From NCBI GenBank assembly GCA_963745675.1, contig CAVUYM010000009.1:310001-374000 (forward strand): a DNA stretch of 64,000 nt, written 5' to 3'. A program made the position numbers and the translations under genes. Positions 56,191 through 64,000 of the stretch are shown here, piece after piece. The notes beneath the pieces are model-generated. The model was not told where the DNA came from and did not search any database. It saw only the letters and a program-made list of their open reading frames with translations. The number at the start of each line of letters is the position of its first letter. Within the stretch, counting starts at the first letter, position 1. The stretch comes from JAUIIK01 sp963745675. Lineage in GTDB: Bacteria; Chloroflexota; Chloroflexia; Thermomicrobiales; CFX8.

Positions 56191-57347
56191 TTAGTGCTCC
56201 CTTTTCCTCTGTATGCTCGCCCGTTGGTAAACCGCATAGGTTTCTTCTGCTGCTTGCTTCCAGGTAAAGCGACGAGATCTCCGTATTCCTCGCGCGGCTA
56301 ATTCTCTCCTACGCTCACAGTCTTCTGCCAGTTCCAGCATAGCCCGGGCGATCTCAACTGGCGATGACGGATCGACCAGCAGGGCAGCGTCGCCAGCGAC
56401 TTCTGGTAGAGAGGAGGTTGAAGACGTGATCACCGGTGTCCCGCTGGCCATCGCTTCGGCGACCGGCAGGCCGAAACCTTCGTAGTGAGACGGCAATACG
56501 AAGATCGTAGCGGCGGCGTACCAATAAGGCAGGTCCGATGGTTCGACATAACCTTGGAAGCGAACCTTCTGCGACAACCCTAATCTCTGCACGAGCCGGT
56601 GGATCGGGCTGTAGAGCCAACCCGCCCGCCGATGACGACGAGCGGCCATTCGATTCGATCCGCAATGAGTGCATAGGCTCGAAGTAATCCGTCCAGATTC
56701 TTGCGCGGTTGTAGCGTCCCGACGAAGAGCAGAGAACGTACTCTGGAAGCTCGTTCTCGGACGCGAAAACTCGCTATCTCAGGATCACTGTATTGTCTAA
56801 ACTCGGCGTCAATGCCGTTGTGAGATGACGTCGATGCGATCGCGGATCGATGCCGTAGAAGTCGATCAAATCAGTCGCGGGTCGTGCTGCGAGACAGCGA
56901 TGACGCGCGCTGGCACGTTGCGTGCTGAGGCGAGTCATCGTTGAAAGATAGCGGGTCTGACCGGCCGGATAATGCTCCGGAAAACGCTCAAAAGCAATGT
57001 CATGAACGGTGACAACCGTAGGTGCGCCGGGAAAGAGCGGGGCAATATTGAGCGGGCAGTGCATCACGTCGAGCCTGTAGCGTAGCCCGAGCCCGATGCC
57101 CGCCGTCTGCTCCCAGACGATGCGCGCGGGCGGCCACGCGGTCGGGAAGCGTGCCTGGTTCCAGTGAATTGATGCGAGGAAATCGATCGGGCCACTCCGC
57201 CGGAACTCGTCCAGTGAAGGCGATGATTTCGTCTTCTGCAGCTATCTTGGGCAGTTCTTGGAGCAGGGCTTCGATGTAGCGGCTCGTTCCTGCCTGTCGA
57301 AAACCAGGCTCAAACGATAGTTTGTGGGCGTTGATTCCTATCTTCAT
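56191..57347 (-). CDS. Glycosyltransferase family 4 protein, several frame breaks
   Basis: Starts MKIGINAHKLSFEPGFRQAG at 57347. Segments then follow in different frames: TSRYIEALLQELPKIAAEDE, MMHCPLNIAPLFPGAPTVVT, VHDIAFERFPEHYPAGQTRY, SLLFVGTLQPRKNLDGLLRA, and finally VRFQGYVEPSDLPYWYAAAT, FVLPSHYEGFGLPVAEAMAS and GTPVITSSTSSLPEVAGDAA, the GT-B donor site with the E-x7-E motif. At least four frame changes lie between 57180 and 56640. The intact gene would encode about 385 residues that transfer a sugar from a nucleotide donor. Confidence 0.8.
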
Positions 57348-57493
57348 GGTTTGAAGCGCACTACGGCAATTGTGTCATCGATCGCAGGAACAATCGGGAG
57401 CATTGGTATACTCTCGTAGCTATATCGCCGTGTAGAACGACAGTTCGCCACTCTTATTCCGGATAATTGCATGCTCATTCATTCTAAATTCAT

Positions 57494-60376
57494 ATGACAT
57501 CAACGAGCCCCCAACCGACGACTGCCGAGATAATCGATCAATTCGGAGCGCTCTATCCCTTCGAGCTAGATCCGTTTCAAGTGGATGCGCTCGAGAAGTT
57601 TCTCGGCGGTGATTCGGTCATGGTCGCCGCGCCAACAGGAACCGGCAAGACGCTTGTCGCTGAGTTTGGCGTTTACGAGGCCTTTCGCCGCCAGGGCCGG
57701 GTCATCTATACGACACCCATTAAAGCGCTTTCGAACCAGAAGTTCCGCGATCTTGCGCGAGATCTATCACGACCAGGTCGGCTTGCTGACCGGCGACGTG
57801 ACTGAAAATCCCGCCGCGCCGATTCTCGTCATGACGACTGAAGTGTTGCGCAACATGCTGCTTCAGACGCCCTGGGAGATCGAAACAGTCGATTGCGTCA
57901 TCTTCGACGAGGTGCACTACATCGCCGACACCGAGCGCGGCACGACCTGGGAAGAGGCGATCATCCTCTGCCCGCGAGCACGTGCAGCTGATTTGCCTTT
58001 CTGCGACAGTATCAAATGCGGACGAGATCGCCGGCTGGATCAGCAGGACCCACCGCCCGATACATCTGATCACTCACCTGGAACGCGCCATCCCGCTGGC
58101 GCTCTTTTACTACCTCGATAAGAAGCTCCGCCCGGTCATCGATCACAACGGCGACATCGTCGGTGATTTCTCAAAGTACGGCGGCGAGATTCGCCGGCAG
58201 ATGCGCCGTGGCGGAATCTCGCCGGAGATGCGCCGTCAGGCGGAGTTGGAAGAACCGCAGCCCTGGGAAATTCTCCAGGCGATGTACCAGCGCCAGATGC
58301 TTCCCGCAATCTATTTCCTCTTCTCTCGCCGGGACTGCGAAGAATATGCTCAGCGCGTCTCGATGATGCGCACCCGCTTCGTGCCTGATGAGGAGCGGGC
58401 TGCGGCGATCGAGCACGTCATCGAAACCCAGCTCAAGGGACTTCGAACCGAAGACCGCGAACTCAAGCAGGTCGCCGACAGCATCAGTTTCGCGCGCCGG
58501 GGCATAGGGTTTCATCATGCCGGTCTGTTACCGGTGCTCAAACAACTCGTCGAAGTGCTCTTCACTCGTGGCCTGATGCAAGTTGTCTTTGCGACCGATA
58601 CACTCGCCCTGGGAGTCAATATGCCTGCCCGCTCGGTCGTCATCGGCCGCTTGAACAAGTGGGATGGGCGCCAGCGGCGGCTTGCTGATCCCGAACGAAT
58701 TCCAGCAGATGGCCGGGCGCGCCGGACGACGCGGGCATGGACGAGGTCGGCCACGTCGTCACGCCCTATTCTCCGTGGGTGCGATTTTCGACGATGCTCG
58801 AGATCGCGACCGGTGAACTTGAACCGGTCATGAGCTCCTTCGCGATTCGCTACAACACCGTGCTCAACATCTGGGATCCTCCGCATGGGAATCGCGTGCG
58901 CTACCTCCTGCAGCAATCGCTTGCTCAGTATCAGTCGGCCCGGCGGGCAAGGGAACTTGAGGAAGATATCGTCGCGCTCGAGCAACGCACGCAGGAGATC
59001 CCGCGCGGATGCCTGATCGGCCACGACGATGGCGAGAACTTGCTCGCTGAATATCGAGGCTTCAATCGCTCAATCAATGCGCTGAGCAGTCTCGTGCGAA
59101 CATTGGAGAGTGATCAGGCCGGATTGAATCTGCAGGTTGAGGGGCGTCCATGGTCAGAACCCGGACGGCAGGCCCTGCGGCGCTTGTTCCGCACAAGCGG
59201 CCCGGGTGTCGTCGTCCATTCTCGCAGAGGTGGCTGGGGCGTTTTCCTTGGTCGGCCAGAAGGTACTGGTGGAATCGGACTGTTCCTCTTCGGAACTTCC
59301 GTTGTTCGACTCGAGCAGTATCGCGAGATCGATTACTTGCCGACGAGAGAATTCGTCGTGGATGTGCCCGAGGATCTCACGATGCTCGATGGCCCGGTCG
59401 ACGGATGTAACAACGTTCTTGCCGCTTGATGTTGTAGCCGACTGTTCACGATCAGATCGACGCATTTCCATTGCCAGATCTGGAACAACTCATCATCGAT
59501 CATCGCGAGAAGACCGAAGCGCGGCAGCGAGCAGCTCGCGAAGAGCTCGAACGGGATGTGAGCGAAGCACGCTCACAACTCGCGACGACGCGCTCGACGC
59601 GAGAGTCCCATCCCTGTCACCAGTGTTCCAAGCGAAAGGAGCATCAGAACAACATTCGCTATGCGATTGCTCTGGAGAAAGAGCGTGACAGGTCCGAGCA
59701 GGCGTTGAAGGACGAGCTGGAGAATGAAGCAGAGCGCATTCGCAGCCTCATCCAGGGTATTCGAGATGTGCTGCATCGCTATGGTTACCTGCATCGCGGC
59801 TATCCGACGACGAAGACTGATCTTCTGGCCGATGTATTCGACAACAACGGCCTTATCATTTGCGAGATGATCGATCGAGGACTGCTTGACAAGCTCGTGC
59901 CCGATGATATCGCAGAAGTATTTTCCTGGTACGCCTACGATCGCGATAGCCGACTGCGAAACACCTACTCTCTGCCGAACAATCTTGTGCTCCTGCGACG
60001 GCGCCTGGAAGACCTTGAGAAGCAAATCGTTGGTGCAGAGCGTGCCAACGGACTGTTCATCTCCAGTGGTCATCACGCGAGTTTCTACGGCGGGGTCCGT
60101 GCCTGGTGCGGCGGCGCCAACATCTCAACGATCATCGAGAAGATTGATCTGAGCGAGGGCGACCTCGTGATGACCTTCAACAAGACGCTGGATCTGATGC
60201 GCCAGGTGCGGGAAATGCTGGCCAACGCCCGGCCGGATCATCCGCTGCGTCAGGCTCTTATCGACGCCGAAAACCTTGTTCGGCGCGGCATCGTCGAGCA
60301 GTCCCTCCTCCTCGGGGTTTCGTCGCGCGAGGATGATGCCTTCGAAGAGCCAGACGACGAGCCTGCCGAGGCGTAG
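57494..60376 (+). CDS. Ski2/Mtr4-like superfamily 2 helicase, several frame breaks
   Basis: About 960 residues from ATG 57494. Motif I MVAAPTGTGKTLVAEFGVYE, Ia YTTPIKALSNQKFRDL, then (frame 2 near 57750) VGLLTGDVTENPAAPILVMT and DEVHYIAD (DEVH box II). Frame 3 near 57985 gives LICLSATVSNADEIAGWISR (SAT), FHHAGLLPVLKQLVEVLFTR and VVFATDTLALGVNMPARSVV. After a break near 58710 comes DEVGHVVTPYSP and the helical C-terminal DSHCT-like part; another break at 59430-59470 precedes MPDLEQLIIDHREKTEARQR to the end. It unwinds RNA (or DNA) in the 3'-5' direction in related proteins. Confidence 0.82.
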
Positions 60377-60425
60377 TTCGTTCTATCTGCGCGTTCCAAC
60401 TACCGTGAGGCGTAAAGTTAACGGA

Positions 60426-61481
60426 CTACGGCTGCAATTTGGCGAGGTTCTCGACGTAGGGAGCTTCAATGACACCATGTTCGGTGATGATCGCTGAGAC
60501 GAGATTTGCAGGTGTGACGTCGAAGGCCGGGTTATAGGCTTCAGTCCCCGCTACCGCAGTTCGAACACCTCGAAACTCTACGACCTCTTGGGGATCCCGT
60601 TCTTCGATCGGGATGTGAGCGCCGTCCGGACAATCGAAGTCGATGGTAGAAGTCGGTATCGCGACGTAGAACGGAACGCCGTAGTGTCGCGCCAGGATCG
60701 CCACACCCAGGGTTCCAATCTTGTTGGCGACGTCGCCATTGGCAGCGACACGATCCGCTCCGACGATGGCTGCTCGAACATCTCCACCGGAAAGCACTGT
60801 TGCGGCCATGTTGTCGGTAATCAGCGTCGAGCGGATGCCCGCTTTCGATAGCTCCCAGGTGTTGAGCCGCGCGCCCTGGAGCAATGGGCGCGTTTCATCG
60901 ATGTAGACGTGGATGTCCTGGCCAAGTGCATGGGCCATGAAGATGACCGACAGTGCCGTGCCGTAACCCGCCGTGGCAAGTCCACCGGTGTTGCAGTGGG
61001 TCAGGACCGAGCCGCCGGATAGGAGCTCAGCGCCGGCCAGGCCAATACGGCGGCACATGTCGAGATCTTCGCGCATGATCTCACGCGCTTCTGCCCAGAC
61101 GGCGTCGCGAATGCTCTCGACGGATTCCGTCTCCATTTCAGAGACGGCAACGAGGACGCGACGGATCGCCCAGCCCAGGTTGACGGCCGTCGGGCGCGCA
61201 CTTGCCAGTCGCTGGCCTGCGCTCTCTCATATCAGCCAGCAACTCGACGCTATTGGTTGCGGCTGAGCGTTCGGATGCAATCGCGAGGCCATAAGCGCCA
61301 GCGATTCCGATTGCCGGTGCTCCGCGGATACGAAGCGACTGAATCGCTTCCCGCATCGTCTCGACCGATGTTGATCGGTATCCAGCGCTCTTCGTCGGGA
61401 AGCAACGTCTGGTCGATGAGTTCAACCTGTGCGGTCGATCTCGCGCAGAGGTTGAACTGGCGGAGGCGGTATTTCAGCCAT
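60426..61481 (-). CDS. mtnA: S-methyl-5-thioribose-1-phosphate isomerase, frame breaks
   Basis: ATG 61481 begins MAEIPPPPVQPLREID; a frame change near 61428 leads to ELIDQTLLPDEERW, a second near 61380 to VETMREAIQSLRIRGAPAIG (MtnA/eIF2B signature) and IAGAYGLAIASERSA, and a third near 61210 to the last part. That part is intact: VLTHCNTGGLATAGYGTALS (catalytic Cys), VYIDETRPLLQGARLNTWEL, IVGADRVAANGDVANKIGTL and AFDVTPANLVSAIITEHGVI. It acts in the methionine salvage pathway. Confidence 0.88.
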
Positions 61482-61894
61482 CGCCGCGCAGATAGGCTTT
61501 GACATTCTCATTGACGTCATCACCCATGTTCAGCCCGTTGATGACGACTGAAATGCCGGCGAAATACTGCAGCACACCGAGCGCTTCGATGACCTCGGCG
61601 TCGGAGAAACCAAGCCGCTTGAGCCTTGCAGTGTGGATCTGGATGCCAAACTGATTGTTGAGCAGCGTCACCGTTGCCCATGCCAGAAACTCTTTGAGCG
61701 TTGGATCAAGTTCGCCCTCGTCCATGACCTTGTGGCGATGTTCGACGGCGGCTTCAAGGATCGTTCGGGTTATGACCGAGCACCTTATAAATGTTCGGAA
61801 CCTGCCCGGCTCCAAAACCCGCTTTGATGTCCTCGTAGGCGGCTTTCGTGCGGTCATCCGCATCGGATTCTTCACGATAGGGCAGAGTCGGCAC
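61474..61894 (-). CDS. Carboxymuconolactone decarboxylase/AhpD-like protein, one frame break
   Basis: About 140 residues from GTG 61894 (SD GAGGAGAG). MPTLPYREESDADDRTKAAY, then AGFGAGQVPNIYKVLGHNP is the usual N terminus of small CMD proteins. A frame break near 61762 leads to TILEAAVEHRHKVMDEGELD and LLNNQFGIQIHTARLKRLGF. The family's CxxC is absent at the expected place (NNQFGIQIHT). It may be a non-redox member. It overlaps mtnA by 8 bases and is co-transcribed with it. Confidence 0.75.
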
Positions 61895-62025
61895 AGCGCT
61901 TCTCTCTCCTCTTCAGACGGGGCGTCTTCGAACCATTCATCACATTTTTGCAATCGGTGTCGAGAACCGCAAGCCTCGAATGCACAGCTACGAATCGCCC
62001 GAGAAAGGGGCGACATTGCTCGAAT

Positions 62026-62564
62026 CTACTGTCCTCCGAAGCTCTCCAAGTAGCGGCGAATGGTTTCGCCACCGCCGGGAGTGATCTGGCGAATCATGAC
62101 TTGGTGGGGGATTCTGGCCATCGTGAAGACCGTCCGACGGAGTAGAACCCCAGCCGTTCGTAAAAGTTCAATGCATGCGTCTGGGCATTCAGGATGATGT
62201 ATTCGCCGTCTTCCTGCTCGGAGCGTTCGATCATCGCTTCCATGATCTTCCAGCCGACGCCGGAACCGCGAGTATCTTTGCGCACAGCCACCCAGGCGAT
62301 TTGAGCTTCGTTCCCCAGCATGGTGAGCCGGCCGGTGCCGACCGGACGCCCGTCGAGTTCTGCCAGATAGTGGAAGCTGCGCTCGTCATCAGGATCATTG
62401 CGGGCATTTGGAGTCAGCGACTGCTCGACGACAAAGACCTCATCGCGAATCTTGAAAATCTTTTCCATATCGGCCGGGGAGTGGACTTCGCGCACGACAA
62501 TTCCACGCTTGTCTGAACGATCTGGTTCATCCATTGGAATTGTCCCGTCGTACGCCACCGGCAC
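62026..62564 (-). CDS. GNAT acetyltransferase, ElaA-like, one frame break
   Basis: About 179 residues; start GTG 62564 or ATG 62534. IFKIRDEVFVVEQSLTPNAR, AELDGRPVGTGRLTML, IAWVAVRKDTRGSGVGWKIM (acetyl-CoA loop) and LNAQTHALNFYERLGFYSVG are GNAT motifs of the ElaA type. After a frame break near 62131 it reads TVFTMARIPHQVMIRQITPG and ends ETIRRYLESFGGQ at 62026. The substrate is unknown. Confidence 0.8.
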
Positions 62565-62625
62565 GCAACGGGAGCCTAGCAGGAGACGGCTGGATCAGTA
62601 AACAGGTAATAGGTAGAAATTCTTC

Positions 62626-63868
<1,243 letters not shown>

Positions 63869-64000
63869 GTTTACTGGACTCACTTGTTCATAATGATCGT
63901 GAAATGCCCTGAAGTCCCCGGATTCTATCACCGAGCGCCAATTGACTCGCGTCACGCGGTCCGTACCTGCGGCTATAATCGCGACAACAATATGAGCGAT

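Overview
The window is bacterial chromosome from what looks like a Chloroflexota lineage near Thermomicrobia/Sphaerobacter. This is inferred, not measured, from the moderately high GC, Thr/Pro/Ala 'PTATP' linkers in secreted proteins, MocR and PucR regulators, Tat-type solute-binding lipoproteins followed by acidic runs, a translin-family protein, and a T-box in front of leuS. Genes are dense, on both strands and mostly housekeeping. About 17 genes carry one or more ±1 frame breaks. Several sit at short homopolymers while homology resumes perfectly in the next frame, so most are probably assembly errors rather than decay.

Layout. 0-10 kb: small membrane protein, secreted DUF4399 protein, MocR-type regulator, PucR regulator, M42 and M24 peptidases, cytochrome c lipoprotein, flavin-binding protein, and the acetyl-CoA carboxylase carboxyltransferase pair accD-accA. 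10-25 kb: hydantoinase/oxoprolinase A and B subunits flanking two VOC proteins, then three tandem peptide-type solute-binding lipoproteins and two permeases with no ATPase. 25-34 kb: thrC-thrB, rpsF-ssb-rpsR, a PPIase, a PH-domain membrane protein, a CDP-alcohol phosphatidyltransferase and an acyltransferase. 34-40 kb (mostly minus strand): rimO, a Phd/PIN toxin-antitoxin pair, and leuS with its T-box leader. 40-50 kb: translin-like protein, a secreted protein, an amidohydrolase, a wrecked repeat-protein gene, a DrrAB-type ABC exporter, a thioredoxin-fold gene with an in-frame TGA, and a formamidase. 50-64 kb: an uncharacterised GAF/HTH pair, suhB-like, the t6A cluster tsaD-rimI-tsaB-tsaE, thiL, a glycosyltransferase, a Ski2-like helicase, mtnA, an AhpD-like protein, a GNAT protein and a DUF1385 protein.

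Two observations stand out. First, the leuS T-box leader (minus strand, about 39560-39232) has a leucine specifier CUC and a canonical antiterminator/terminator, yet a complete tRNA-Ala(GGC) gene with G3-U70 and encoded CCA lies inside it. The tRNA sits at the tip of what would be Stem III: two helices pair across it, and removing it leaves a normal hairpin with an 11-nt loop. Second, a TlpA/redoxin-like gene (48248-47469, minus) has a single in-frame TGA at its redox-active position (W-TGA-G-C), followed at the right distance by a hairpin that fits the bacterial SECIS consensus, making it a candidate selenoprotein.

Small inverted-repeat elements with a shared TTTGTAGTACG-type core, and other short intergenic repeats, lie in several gaps.
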